64,000 nt of DNA. Origin: Novilysobacter_A longmucuonensis. GTDB lineage: Bacteria > Pseudomonadota > Gammaproteobacteria > Xanthomonadales > Xanthomonadaceae. Location: assembly GCF_046600735.1 (NCBI RefSeq), contig NZ_JBJMAW010000005.1, forward strand, positions 140,009 through 204,008, read 5' to 3'. The notes under the pieces were generated by a model. The model was not told where the DNA came from and did not search any database. It saw only the letters and a list, made by a program, of their open reading frames with translations. A program made the translations under genes and the position numbers. Shown in pieces: positions 39,221 through 48,637 of this stretch; positions within the stretch are counted from its first letter, which is position 1, and each line of letters opens with the position of its first letter.

Positions 39221-42200
39221 GCGACCTCCGCCCGGGGCGGGCCGACCCGCCAGATCGCGAACGGCAGATCACCCGGGTCCAGCCGCATGCGCTGCATCTT
39301 GCCGCGCCATACGCTGCGGGTGCCGCGCCACAGGTCTTCGACCTGCAGGGCACCATCGTCGGGCAGGCCCCACTCCCACAGCGGCAGCTCGAAATCGGCC
39401 TCGTGCGCGGCGTGCGGATCGAGGTTCACCGCGACCAGGATCATGTCCTCGTGCTCGGTGCGTCGCTTCCCGAAGTACAGGATGTGCTCGTTGAACGCGT
39501 TGTAGAACCTCACGCCCAGGTGCGTCTGCAGCGCCGGGTTCAAGCGTCGTAGCAGGTTGAGCCGGGTGATCTCGGCGATGATGTTGCCCGGCCGCTGCCA
39601 ATCCCACGCGCGCAGCTGGTACTTCTCCGAATCCAGGTACTCCTCCTTGCCGGACGCAAGCGGCGTGGCCTCGCACAGCTCGAAACCGCTATACATGCCC
39701 CACAGGCCCGACAGCGTGGTCGCCAGCGCGGCGCGGACGAGATGCCCGGCGCGGCCGGAGGTCTGCAGGTACGTCGGGTTGATGTCGGGCGTGTTGACGA
39801 AGAAGTGCGGGCGGAAGTAGTCGCGCGCCTCGCCGTCGGCGAGCTCCTGCAGGTAGGCGGTGAGCTCGGCCTTGTCGTTGCGCCAGGTGAAGTAGGTGTA
39901 GGACTGCGAAAACCCGATCTTGGCCAGTCGGTACATCAGCCTCGGGCGGGTGAACGCCTCCGACAGGAACACCACGTCCGGATGACGCGCGCGGATATCG
40001 CCAATCATCCATTCCCAGAAGGGAAACGGCTTGGTGTGCGGGTTGTCGACCCGGAACAGCCGCACCCCTTCGTTGACCCAGAACTCCACCACGTCGCGCA
40101 GCGCCAGCCACAAATCGGGCACGGCTCCGTCGGCATAGAAATCGACGTTGACGATGTCCTCGTATTTTTTGGGAGGGTTCTCGGCGTAGCGGATCGAGCC
40201 GTCGGCGCGCCACGCGAACCAGTCCGGATGCTCGTCCAGCCAGGGATGATCGGGCGAGCACTGGATGGCGAAATCCAGCGCCAGCTCCAGCCCTTGCCCC
40301 GCCGCGGCGGCGACCAGCCGGCGGAAGTCATCCAGCGTGCCCAACTCGGGATGGATCGCGTCGTGCCCGCCCTCCTTTGCGCCGATCGCATACGGACTGC
40401 CGGGCTCGCCGGGCTCGGCGGTCACCGAGTTGTTGCGGCCCTTGCGGTTGATCCGCCCGATCGGATGGATCGGTGGCATGTACAGCACATCGAACCCCAT
40501 CGCGGCGATCCCCGGCAGGCGCGCGATGACGTCGTCGAAGGTGCCGTGAGGCTGCGGCTCACCGCCGGTGCCGGGCGCCGACTGCGAACGCGGGAACAGC
40601 TCGTACCAGCTGCTGTAGCCGGCCCCGCGCCGTTCGGCATCAATAGTAAACACCGTGGCGCAGCGCGTCAGGAACGGTTTGCCGTCGGCGCGGGTCATGG
40701 CCTGCGCCGTTTCGGGCGCCACCAGCAGCGCAGTACGCTGGCTCTCGTCCTCGGCCTGTTTCAGCTGTCCGGCGAGCGTCCGCAGCGCCGCGTCGGCGCT
40801 CGTGGCGGCGGCCGCGGTCACCAGCTGGCAGGTCTCGCTCACGTCCAGCGCGGTCAGCTTGCCGGCCGCGCGCTTCTTCTCCAGGTCCATGCGCGCGGTC
40901 GCGAACACGTCTCGCCACGCCTCGACGGTGAACTCATGGCGGCCCAGCCGGCCGAGCGTGAACTCGCCGCACCAGCGGTCGTTGCCGAGCTGGCGCATCG
41001 GCGCGCACTGCCACCGGCGCTCGCCGTACGCGCGCCACAGGACCGCGGCGGCCAGCAGGTCGTGGCCATCGCAGAAGATGTCGGCCTGCACGGTCACGCG
41101 CTCGCCGACGGTGCGCTTGACCGCGAAGCGGCCGCCGTCGACGCTCGGGCTGATGTGCTCGATCGCGATCCGCGGGGCGATCGCGGCCTTGGCGATCGGC
41201 TGGGTGGCCTTGGCCGCGATCAGCACCGGCGCGGCAGCCTCGGCGGCATACACCCGTACCTCGGCCGGCTCCAGCGCGACGCTGGCGGCGGCATCGATGC
41301 GGCTGCCCTCCGGCGGCCGCAGCGGTGCGAACGATCCGAATCCGGCGGCGTTGCGCAGCAGTTCCGCGGTCGCGACCGTGGCGATGTGGCTGGCGTCGCT
41401 GTTGACCAGGAGCATTTGTGTGCCAGCGGGCGAAGCGGACGCTTGCGCCGGCGTGGATTGCCCGGCTGCAAGGGACTCGACCAGCCACGCCCGCGCCGGA
41501 CCGGTGCTGCCCATCAACAGCGGCCGCAGGCTGTTGCGGCGCGACGGCGCTCGCTCGGCGAGGGTCGCATTGGCTTGGACGATGGCGCGGTCGAGCTTCT
41601 CCCCGTTGTCCTCCTCCAGTGCGATCAGCAGGCCGTCGCCGGTCGCGGCCGCGAATTCGATGGCGCGCGCGCGCGCGCGTTGCCGTGACTCGATGTCGCC
41701 GCCGGCGGGCGGCGCATCCTGCGGCAGCGGGTCGTCGACGACGGCAATCGCCGCGGCGAACCGGCGCAACCGGGCGTCCTCTTCCAGGTACCAGGAGGAT
41801 TGGAAGTCCCACCACGCCAGCGAAGAGAACGCCGCGTCGAATCCGCAGTCGCCAAGCGCCAGCAGCTCCTGCGGCGCAAGACCGGGCGTCCACGCCCAGA
41901 ACGCCGCCTCCCGCTGCGCGCGCACCCCGCTCATGAGCGAGCGCCAATGTGCCGGCGGCACCCGCTGCGGCCACAGGCAACGGAAGCCCGCGATGCCGGC
42001 GTCGCACCAGCGCGACAGCTGCTTGCGCCACCAGTCGGTCAGCTCGTCCGGCTCGTCGCCGAAGCGCGCGATCGCCGCGCCGGCGGTTTCGGGCGTGCGG
42101 CGCGGGTCGGGCAGGGCGCCGTCGATCGTGCGGTGCGGCCGGAACCGGTGCGGCATGGCCGTGACCACCGGCGCGTCGCCGGCCACCTGGTCCAGGCGCA

Positions 42201-42474
42201 CGTCCAAGACGATCCACAACCCGCGCTCGCGCCCGAGCGCACTGAGGCGCGCCAGCCCCTCGGCAGCCTTGCCGCCGCCCAATACCGGCGCCAGCCGCTC
42301 CACATCGCCCAGCCGTGCCTGCACCCACGCCTCGTCCTGTACGAACGGGCAGGGCAGCACGACCGTGTTGAAGCCCAGCGCGGCACACCGATCCAGCAGT
42401 GGCCCGAGCTGGTCGACGGGGCCGAGCAGCGACGGGCGGATATAGCAGGCGCGTGGTGGGCTGGCGCGATTCAT
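39217..42474 (-). CDS. glgE: alpha-1,4-glucan:maltose-1-phosphate maltosyltransferase with N-terminal amylase-like domain
   Basis: 1085 residues. The C-terminal about 650 (from about 437) are GlgE: RFAVKRTVGERVTVQADIF, nucleophile Asp810 in RVDNPHTKPFPFWEW and acid Glu839 in VVFLSEAFTRP, 29 residues apart as in the mycobacterial enzyme. The first about 412 residues resemble a degenerate GH13 barrel. GIAGFRCLWPQR stands where an active enzyme has GFRxD, so that domain looks catalytically dead. GlgE polymerises maltose 1-phosphate into alpha-1,4-glucan. First gene of the cluster; the promoter should lie upstream of 42474. Confidence 0.93.
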
Positions 42475-42633
42475 CGGGCGTCCTGGTCGTTGAGTCTTGT
42501 CGGCAGAACGCGCGGGAACGCGCGATCGCCAGTCTGCAAAGCGGCAGGCGCCACGTCTGCAGGGACCGACTTAACTACAGGGGGTGTCAACGTGGTGCAG
42601 TGGCCGCATGCGCGGCCGGGTCGACCGGAACCC

Positions 42634-42709
42634 GTAGGAGCGGCTTCAGCCGCGATCATGAATCAGCGTCGGTACGTCTATTCCCGATCGCGGCTGAAGC
42701 CGCTCCTAC
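42634..42709. repeat. SMAG-like REP palindrome (family A)
   Basis: Facing GTAGGAGCGGCTTCAGCCGC arms upstream of glgE, followed at 42733 by a GGGTTGAAAACCCGC fragment. Otherwise 42475-42792 has no gene that I can support. Confidence 0.85.
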
Positions 42710-42792
42710 AGGGGGCAGACGCCAATACGGCGGGTTGAAAACCCGCTCTACGGTGATACGTAGCGCGGAGCTTCTGCAGCCTCTTCACCCGG

Positions 42793-43153
42793 GCCGCAAC
42801 CGCACCCCGAGCCCCCGCGGCCTTGGCCTCCGCATCGCGCACGCAACAAGCCTCGATCCCCGCGGGTGCGGGCCCTCCGCAACAGCCTGACGCCGCCGGC
42901 ACGTTTTGGGAACGACTGCCACATCCGAAGCAATCACCGCGCCAGAGGCACGCACAGGCACCGCGAATCCATCCAGACTCGCCGGCGTTCCGCAACACGA
43001 TGCGGCAACCGCCACCGCGTCCTCATCGGCAAAGTGGGTCACGCACACGCCGGTCTCGGGCAGCACCAGCTCCACCCGACGCGCCGCGCCCCAGTCACCG
43101 GCGATCGCGGCGACCACCGACGACTGAAGCGGGCCGTCAAGCCCCCACGTGGT
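42793..43153 (-). pseudogene. frameshifted cysteine-rich gene remnant
   Basis: Three consecutive stretches in three minus-strand frames read as one protein end. The first is GLDGPLQSSVVAAIAGDW then RVELVLPETGVC and SCCGTPA (about 43144-42985). The second is ASGCCGGPAPAGIEACC plus DAEAKAAG (about 42890-42810). The third is GSGCGCG (ending 42793). No single frame carries it and there is no start, so it is a decayed gene. The Cys-rich tail resembles tails I associate with flavoproteins of arsenic-resistance operons, but that is an unverified recollection and no function is assigned. Confidence 0.55.
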
Positions 43154-43155
43154 GC

Positions 43156-43530
43156 TCAGCCGTCGGTGCCGAGCAGGACCACCGCCAGCAGCAGCAGGAA
43201 GCCGAGCACCGCCGCGGTCGCGTGCAGCACCACCAGCCATGCAGGAAGCAGCAGCCGGTTCCACTTGTAGCGCAAGCTCAGCACCGCGCCGCCGATCGCG
43301 GCCACCAGGAATAGCGCCAGGGCTACCTGCGCCATAGCCGGAACGCCGAATGCGAAGGCCGCATAGGCCAGCAACGTCACCCCGGCCGCCGCGAGGAAAC
43401 CGTGCAGCATCGCCAGCCAGGCCGGAGGGTTGTGCTTGCCGCCGAACCGGATGGCGGCCATGGTGGCGCCGCCGAGCGCGGCGACCAGGAACAGCAGCGC
43501 GGAGACCTCGAGCATCAGTTCGGCGTTCAT
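43156..43530 (-). CDS. four-helix small membrane protein
   Basis: A 124-residue protein with four hydrophobic segments arranged as two similar halves: LLFLVAALGGATMAAIRFGGKHNPP and LFLVAAIGGAVLSLRYKWNRLLLP (quoted only to show the internal duplication). HGFLAAAGVTLL and HATAAVLGFLLL complete each half. Start ATG 43530 (MNAELMLEVSALL) follows AGGAGAGG. I do not recognise the family; the duplicated two-helix layout with a His at the second helix of each half suggests a haem- or metal-binding membrane protein only very tentatively. Confidence 0.7.
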   Translation of the reverse strand: MNAELMLEVSALLFLVAALGGATMAAIRFGGKHNPPAWLAMLHGFLAAAGVTLLAYAAFAFGVPAMAQVALALFLVAAIGGAVLSLRYKWNRLLLPAWLVVLHATAAVLGFLLLLAVVLLGTDG

Positions 43531-43698
43531 CGGACCTCTCCTGGGGAATCCCGCCGATCCCCTCGCCGTGGGCACGTTAGCCAGCTCAAGGTGAGTGCCA
43601 CGTGTTCAGGATCGATGCTGGAGCGGGTGCGCACCGGCCTTATATCCAATCCGGACGACAGCTCCGGGGAACTGCCATGTGCCTGCACAATTGAGGGC

Positions 43699-43830
43699 CT
43701 TGCCGTCTGGTGCGCGCTCCCATGAGGTCAGGCCCATGTGCGGTTTACGGCTGTCGGCGCGCTGCACGATCAACTCGGCTGCTGTGTGGCCGTGGATGGC
43801 GTAATGCAACTTGTTCTGCACCTTGGCGAG
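43699..43830 (-). pseudogene. RhuM-family virulence-protein fragment
   Basis: About 44 codons read LAKVQNKLHYAIHGHTAAEL then IVQRADSRKPHMGLTSWE, a strong match to the central conserved block of RhuM proteins, which are often island-borne. Nothing of the N- or C-terminal parts is seen and there is no start codon. It abuts the HTH fragment at 43831-43833 and lies downstream of the ssrA 3' end. Confidence 0.75.
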
Positions 43831-43832
43831 TC

Positions 43833-43988
43833 CTCCAGATTGCGCAGCGCGCGTGACAGGTTGCTGGCCGCGCGGCCGGAGAGTTCGGCCAGCGCCTGTA
43901 CCGTGCGCGACTGCTTCTCCTGAATCAGGCGCAGCAGTGCCCGGTTTTCGTCCGACAGCACGCCGGCCAACTGGCGCCATGAAGCGAA
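43833..43988 (-). pseudogene. HTH transcriptional regulator fragment
   Basis: About 52 codons read FASWRQLAGVLSDENRALLR and LIQEKQSRTVQALAELSGRA, ending SNLSRALRNLE: a winged-HTH block typical of small antitoxin-like or MarR-like regulators. The preceding codons up to 44093 are not family-like, and after the recognition helix the frame enters RhuM sequence. It is a truncated relic. Confidence 0.7.
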
Positions 43989-44080
43989 TGCGGTGCGAGT
44001 CTGGCGACTGGCGGCCAATCGAAGTCCGCAGCGTTTGCAGGAACCCGCACGAGTACGCGGGAACCGGCGCGAACAGGCAA

Positions 44081-44113
44081 GAAAAAACCCCAACCGAGAA
44101 CGGTTGGGGTTTC
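44081..44113 (-). terminator. intrinsic terminator of ssrA
   Basis: On the minus strand AAACCCCAACCG ... CGGTTGGGGTTT forms a 12-pair stem with a four-base loop, followed by TTTCTT, just past the tmRNA 3' end. Confidence 0.85.
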
Positions 44114-44118
44114 GTTGT

Positions 44119-44472
44119 TGGTGGAGGTGGGGGGAATTGAACCCCCGTCCGAAGGCACTCCATCCCCGGCACTACATGCTTAGCTCACCGTTGGATCTCG
44201 TCCACCGACAGCACGGTGCGCGAAGCGCATCGGCGGACCAGCCTGCTATAGGTTAACCGGGTGCTGGCAGGCAGCCACTCCCGGCGATTCCGTGATGATG
44301 ACCCTACGTCGCGAGCACGGACACAAGCGATTTCGGGGCTTAGGCCTTAAGCGGCCAGTGCGTAGTTGTCGTCGTTGGCAACTAAAAGTTTGCAGCTGGA
44401 TTTACGAGGAAAGCTACCCCCTCGGCATGCGCCAAGTGATTTCGCGACCCCCGTCGAAGCCAGTGCACCCCC
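44119..44472 (-). ncRNA. ssrA: transfer-messenger RNA
   Basis: A 354-base tmRNA for rescue of stalled ribosomes. The 5' end GGGGGTGCACTGG and the 3' end TTCAATTCCCCCCACCTCCA plus CCA form the tRNA-like acceptor stem (7 pairs with one G-U) and T arm. The CCA is encoded. The tag frame (44379 to stop 44347) encodes ANDDNYALAA and TAA, shorter than some xanthomonad tags and like the E. coli form. It has its own promoter and terminator. The 3' end is a known integration hotspot, and gene fragments lie directly downstream. Confidence 0.97.
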
Positions 44473-44501
44473 GGGGAGAACGATTCCGCTGTGACCGCGC
44501 C

Positions 44502-44529
44502 AGTATAGGCGCGTTGGCGGGGGACTCAA
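44502..44529 (-). promoter_or_regulatory. sigma70 promoter of ssrA
   Basis: On the minus strand TTGAGT (44529-44524) and TATACT (44507-44502) are 16 bases apart. The -10 ends 29 bases before the mature 5' end, leaving a short leader for RNase P removal. Confidence 0.7.
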
Positions 44530-44620
44530 GCGGCGGCTTTGCACCCATCGCTCCGGGTTCAGGTATCGGGTTCCACTTGATGAAAACCCTATTCAGCGCC
44601 TGCTTGTATCCTTGCCGGCG

Positions 44621-46840
44621 ATGAACGCTCCGGCCGACTCGATCGACACGTCCCAGCCCCGGCCGGCCGGTACCAGGCCGAGCCGCGGCCATGTCTGGGC
44701 CCTGGCGGTCTTGATCGGCTCGCTGTTCATCGTGTTGACGATGTGGCGCAGTGCCGCCGAGCGCGAAACCGACGCCGCCGAAGCCCGCTTCGTCAGCCAG
44801 ACCAATGAGGTCCGCGACCTGCTGGGCGAGCGGCTGGTCAACTACGAGCTGGTCCTCAGGGGCGGCTCGGCGCTGTTCGCGACCGTGGCCCGGCCGAGCC
44901 CCCAGCAATGGCAGGCCTACGCCGACGGCATGGACATCGGTACGCGGTTTCCGGGGCTGGTCGGGCTCGGTTACGCGGGGTATGTGAGCCATTCGCGACT
45001 GCCGGAACTGCAACTGGAATGGCGCGATTCCGGCTACGGCATGCTCGAAGTCGCCCCGCGCGGGGTCCGTCCTCACTACGGCCCGATCCTGTTCCTGGAG
45101 CCCAGGAGCATGGAGAACCTTTCCGCGATGGGCTACGACATGTACTCCGAGCCCACCCGCCATGCCGCGATGAAGGCGTCGCTGGAGTCCGGACTGCCGC
45201 GGTTGTCCGGCGCGGTGCACCTGGTGCAGGACGGCGTCCATCGTTCGACCACCGGCCTGCTGCTGTACCTGCCGGTGTACCGCACCGGCGATTCGCCGAG
45301 CTCGGAGGCGGCGCGGCGGCAGTCGATGCAGGGCTGGGTCTACATGCCGTTCCGGATGGAGGGCTTCGTCGCCACCGCGATCGACCACCGCCTGCGGGAG
45401 GAGCGCTTCAGAATCTACGACACCACCGACGGGATCGACAAGCTGCTGTTCACCACTTCGGAGCCGGCCCCCGAGGACCCCCCGGCATTCCGCCACTCGT
45501 CCGAACTGCAGGCCTATGGCCGCACCTGGCGCCTGGAGTTCGACTCCCCGCCGCTGGCGATTGCCGCGCCGCGCCTGAAACGGCTGCAGCAGACGCTCGC
45601 GCTGGGGATCTTCGCCTCGCTGCTGCTGTACGCCATTGCCTGGATGCTGGCGCACACCGAGGCGCGGGCACACAAGCTGGCCGCGCGCATGACCGAGGAC
45701 TACCGCCGCAGCGAGCTGCGCTTCCGCAGCGCGATGCACCACTCGGCGGTCGGCGAGGCGCTGCTGGACAGCAAAGGCCGCATCGTCGAGGCGAACCCGG
45801 CGCTGGGCGGCATCGTCGGGCGCGATCCAGAGGCTCTGGTGGGCGAGCAGTTCGACGGCCTGTTCGAGGACACCGAAACCGACGAAGCGATCCGTGGCGA
45901 CCACAATAGCCCCCGCGTCACCGACGAGCGGGGGGTGCGCCGCTACACCCGGCGGCTGCACCGCGAGGGCGGCCTGCCGCGGCACGCGCAGCTGACCCAT
46001 TCGCCGGTGCCGGGGAATGTCGGCCAGGACGTCACCGGCCTGGTGCAGGTCGAGGACGTCACCGAGCGCCTGCGTGCGGAGGCTCGTGTGCATGCGCTCA
46101 ACCGTACGCTGGAGGCGCGCGTGGCGATTCGCACGCGCGAGTTGAGCCAGGCCAACCAGGAACTGGAGACCTTCGCCTACAGCGTGTCGCACGACCTGCG
46201 CGCGCCGTTGCGCGCGATCGACGGCTTCAGTCGCACACTGGCCGAACGCTATGGCGACGCGCTCGACAGCACCGGACAAAGCTACCTGGCGCGAGTGCGC
46301 AAGGCTGCCGGCCGCATGGGCGAACTGATCGATGCGTTGCTCAAGATGAGCCGGGTGACCCGCAGCGAGCTCAAGGTGGAGTGCGTCGACCTCAGCCGGA
46401 TGGCTGCCGACGTGGCCGAGGAGCTGCGTGCGGCCGAGCGCGACCACCATCCGGCGCTGACCATCGCGCCCGGACTGCAGGTCGAGGGCGATGCAGCGCT
46501 GCTGCGCAACCTGCTGGACAACCTGCTCGGCAACGCATGGAAGTTCACCCGCGGGCGGGAAGATGCATGCATCGAGCTGGGCGCGGAGCCGACCGCAGCG
46601 GGCGAGGTGGAATATTTCGTGCGCGACAACGGCGCCGGTTTCTCGCAGGAATACGTCGACAAGTTGTTCCGGCCGTTCCAGCGGCTGCATTCACAGGACC
46701 AGTTCCCCGGCCACGGCATCGGACTGGCATCGGTCAAGCGCATCGTCGAACGCCATGGCGGCAGCATCCGCGCCGAGGGCCGGGAGGGCGAGGGCGCCAC
46801 GTTCCGGTTCGTGCTGCCAGATCAGGGCTCGGACGGCTGA
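44621..46840 (+). CDS. CHASE-domain sensor histidine kinase
   Basis: A 739-residue membrane kinase. Order: TM1 (about 24-42), periplasmic CHASE-type sensor (about 75-260, with FPGLVGLGYAGYV), TM2 (about 310-330), PAS domain (about 345-455, VGEALLDSKGRIVEANPALGG), a coiled linker, HisKA with phospho-acceptor His524 (SVSHDLRAPLRAIDGFS), and an HATPase domain with N box NLLDNLLGNAWKFT, G1 DNGAGF and G2 GHGIGLASV. No response regulator is adjacent, so the partner is unknown. Relatives with this HisKA/HATPase form resemble phytochrome-type kinases. ATG 44621 is chosen; a TTG lies three codons upstream. Confidence 0.92.
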   Translation: MNAPADSIDTSQPRPAGTRPSRGHVWALAVLIGSLFIVLTMWRSAAERETDAAEARFVSQTNEVRDLLGERLVNYELVLRGGSALFATVARPSPQQWQAYADGMDIGTRFPGLVGLGYAGYVSHSRLPELQLEWRDSGYGMLEVAPRGVRPHYGPILFLEPRSMENLSAMGYDMYSEPTRHAAMKASLESGLPRLSGAVHLVQDGVHRSTTGLLLYLPVYRTGDSPSSEAARRQSMQGWVYMPFRMEGFVATAIDHRLREERFRIYDTTDGIDKLLFTTSEPAPEDPPAFRHSSELQAYGRTWRLEFDSPPLAIAAPRLKRLQQTLALGIFASLLLYAIAWMLAHTEARAHKLAARMTEDYRRSELRFRSAMHHSAVGEALLDSKGRIVEANPALGGIVGRDPEALVGEQFDGLFEDTETDEAIRGDHNSPRVTDERGVRRYTRRLHREGGLPRHAQLTHSPVPGNVGQDVTGLVQVEDVTERLRAEARVHALNRTLEARVAIRTRELSQANQELETFAYSVSHDLRAPLRAIDGFSRTLAERYGDALDSTGQSYLARVRKAAGRMGELIDALLKMSRVTRSELKVECVDLSRMAADVAEELRAAERDHHPALTIAPGLQVEGDAALLRNLLDNLLGNAWKFTRGREDACIELGAEPTAAGEVEYFVRDNGAGFSQEYVDKLFRPFQRLHSQDQFPGHGIGLASVKRIVERHGGSIRAEGREGEGATFRFVLPDQGSDG

Positions 46841-46906
46841 GCCAACGGGATGGGCGCGGGCCGCGATGCGGGCACCTGCGCGCCGGCACCGGCGTTGCCG
46901 GCATCG

Positions 46907-47542
46907 TCATCGGCGCGGTGAGCGCGTGACCTCGATGCGATTGTCGATCTGCAGGTCGCCCGCGGCACTGGCGGCGATGTCCTCGGCGCGGTGCTTCATC
47001 CAGCGTTCGGCGACCTGGCCGCTGAGGGTGATGGTGTTCTCGTCGCATGCCACTCTGATGTCGGTGGCGTCGACATCCGGGTCCATGGTCAGGCTCTCGT
47101 GGATGTTTTCCATGACCCGGGCCTGTGACCGGCGGTAGTTCTTCGGCCCACGGCCGCGGTGGCTTTCGCGCGGATATTCACCGGCGGGGTGCACCTGGTC
47201 GCTGTCCTCCTTGAATACGTTGGCGATGCGTCGCGCATAGTCGGCGGCGATGCTGTTGTGGTGCTCGTCGTCTCCGTGCGGACGTTCGTGTGGGCCGCCG
47301 CTGCGTTGGCCGGCACGGGTGCGCGGGCCGGAACGACCGCCGAGGCGGTCATCAAAAAGGCGGGGCAGGTGGTCGCCCTGGTCGCGCTGGTGGTCGCCGT
47401 CGTCCTCGTAGCGGAACGATGCCGGTTCGTCGCGGAACACCGGATCGCTGTAGCCCCGCGGATCCTCGTCGCGGCGGCGCGGTTCGTGGCTGGCGAACTG
47501 GCCGAACGGCGTCTCGGTGTGGAAGTGGCGGTGACCCTTCAT
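46907..47542 (-). CDS. BON-domain protein with disordered charged N-terminus
   Basis: A 211-residue protein. The first about 140 residues are low-complexity, His/Arg/Asp-rich and probably disordered (RRRDEDPRGYSDPVFRDEPA). The end is a BON domain (TMDPDVDATDIRVACDENTI and TLSGQVAERWMKHRAEDIA), which binds membranes or phospholipids in stress proteins such as OsmY. No signal peptide is seen. Start ATG 47542 follows AGGAGCCCGCT. It is divergent from pcm, with repeats in between. Confidence 0.82.
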   Translation of the reverse strand: MKGHRHFHTETPFGQFASHEPRRRDEDPRGYSDPVFRDEPASFRYEDDGDHQRDQGDHLPRLFDDRLGGRSGPRTRAGQRSGGPHERPHGDDEHHNSIAADYARRIANVFKEDSDQVHPAGEYPRESHRGRGPKNYRRSQARVMENIHESLTMDPDVDATDIRVACDENTITLSGQVAERWMKHRAEDIAASAAGDLQIDNRIEVTRSPRR

Positions 47543-47749
47543 AGCGGGCTCCTGTCGGTGTCGGGCGTGGCCGGGGCGGATCGTCTCGATGCCACCGGCA
47601 TTCAGGACAGAACGCGCAAGAGCCGTGCCAGTGACCGACCGGGCCGCAAGGGGTCGGTCCTCGCGTCGGCGGGTGCAGTTTTTACGCCCGCCGGAAACTC
47701 TTTCGTGGGTTTTTTCTTTTGGAGCAACAGCAACAGCAGAAGCAAATCC

Positions 47750-47870
47750 TCCCCAACCCTCTTTTTTCAAAGGAGGGAGCAGTGCAAAGGAGGGAGCAGT
47801 GCGAAGGGAGAGAGCCGTGCAGTTCCCCCCTTTGAAAAAGGGGGGCAGGGGGGATTTGCTCTTCGCCCAA
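47750..47870. repeat. imperfect inverted repeat with GGAGGGAGCAGTGC duplications
   Basis: CCCCAACCCTCTTTTTTCAA and its imperfect partner TTTGAAAAAGGGGGGCAGGG flank a core with GGAGGGAGCAGTGC repeated in tandem. It fills much of the 408-base gap between the BON gene and pcm; nothing else is recognised there. Confidence 0.7.
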
Positions 47871-47950
47871 GCCGAACAATCCCCCAGCTTGACACCTGTT
47901 TCATTGCACCTGATCCACGATCACGCGGTATCTCTGGCGCTCACCAACCA

Positions 47951-48637
47951 ATGAATGCCACCGAACAACGCGAGCAGATGGTGGAGTTTCAGATCGCGCG
48001 GCGCGGCCTGGATGACCGGCACCTGCTCCAGGCCATGCGCGTGGTCCCGCGCGAGCGGTTCGTGCCGGACGAGGTGCGCGAGTACGCTTACGAGGACTCG
48101 GCGCTGCCGATCGAAGGCGGCCAGACCATCTCGCAGCCCTACATCGTCGCGTTGATGATCGACGCCGCGCGGCTGGCGCCGGGCGAACGGGTGCTGGAGA
48201 TCGGCACCGGCTCGGGTTACGCGGCGGCGGTGATGGGCGCGATCGCGCAGCAGGTCTACACGATCGAGCGGCTGCCCGAGCTGGCCGCGCTTGCGCGGCA
48301 ACGCTTCGCCGAACTGGGCTACGACAATATCGAGGTCCGCACCGATGACGGCACCGGCGGCTGGCCCGAGCAGGCCCCGTTCGACGCGATCCTGGCGGCC
48401 GCCGGCGGCCCGAGGGTGCCGGAGCTGCTGCGTGAGCAGTTGGTCATCGGCGGACGCCTGGTCATGCCGGTCGGCGACAGGAGCGGTGCGCAGCGGCTGG
48501 TCAAGGTCACCCGCGGCGAGCACGGCCGCTACCAGCAGGTCGACCTTGGCGGGGTGATGTTCGTGCCGTTGATCGGCACGTACGGCTGGGACGACGCGCC
48601 AGCCCCACCGGCACGAGGCGGTACGCCGTGGACGTGA
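47951..48637 (+). CDS. pcm: protein-L-isoaspartate O-methyltransferase
   Basis: A 228-residue SAM-dependent enzyme that methylates isoaspartyl residues in damaged proteins for repair. SAM motif I is VLEIGTGSGYAA; the substrate-site loop is EGGQTISQPYIVALM. Start ATG 47951 (MNATEQREQMVEFQI). The last three codons overlap the GTG start of the next gene by ten bases, so the two are translationally coupled. The usual gammaproteobacterial neighbours surE and nlpD are absent here. Confidence 0.95.
   Translation: MNATEQREQMVEFQIARRGLDDRHLLQAMRVVPRERFVPDEVREYAYEDSALPIEGGQTISQPYIVALMIDAARLAPGERVLEIGTGSGYAAAVMGAIAQQVYTIERLPELAALARQRFAELGYDNIEVRTDDGTGGWPEQAPFDAILAAAGGPRVPELLREQLVIGGRLVMPVGDRSGAQRLVKVTRGEHGRYQQVDLGGVMFVPLIGTYGWDDAPAPPARGGTPWT

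Noticed and set aside
44414..46690. 758-codon minus-strand frame opposite the histidine kinase, running into ssrA
   Set aside because: It would overlap the tmRNA gene and is the complement of a kinase with full motifs.
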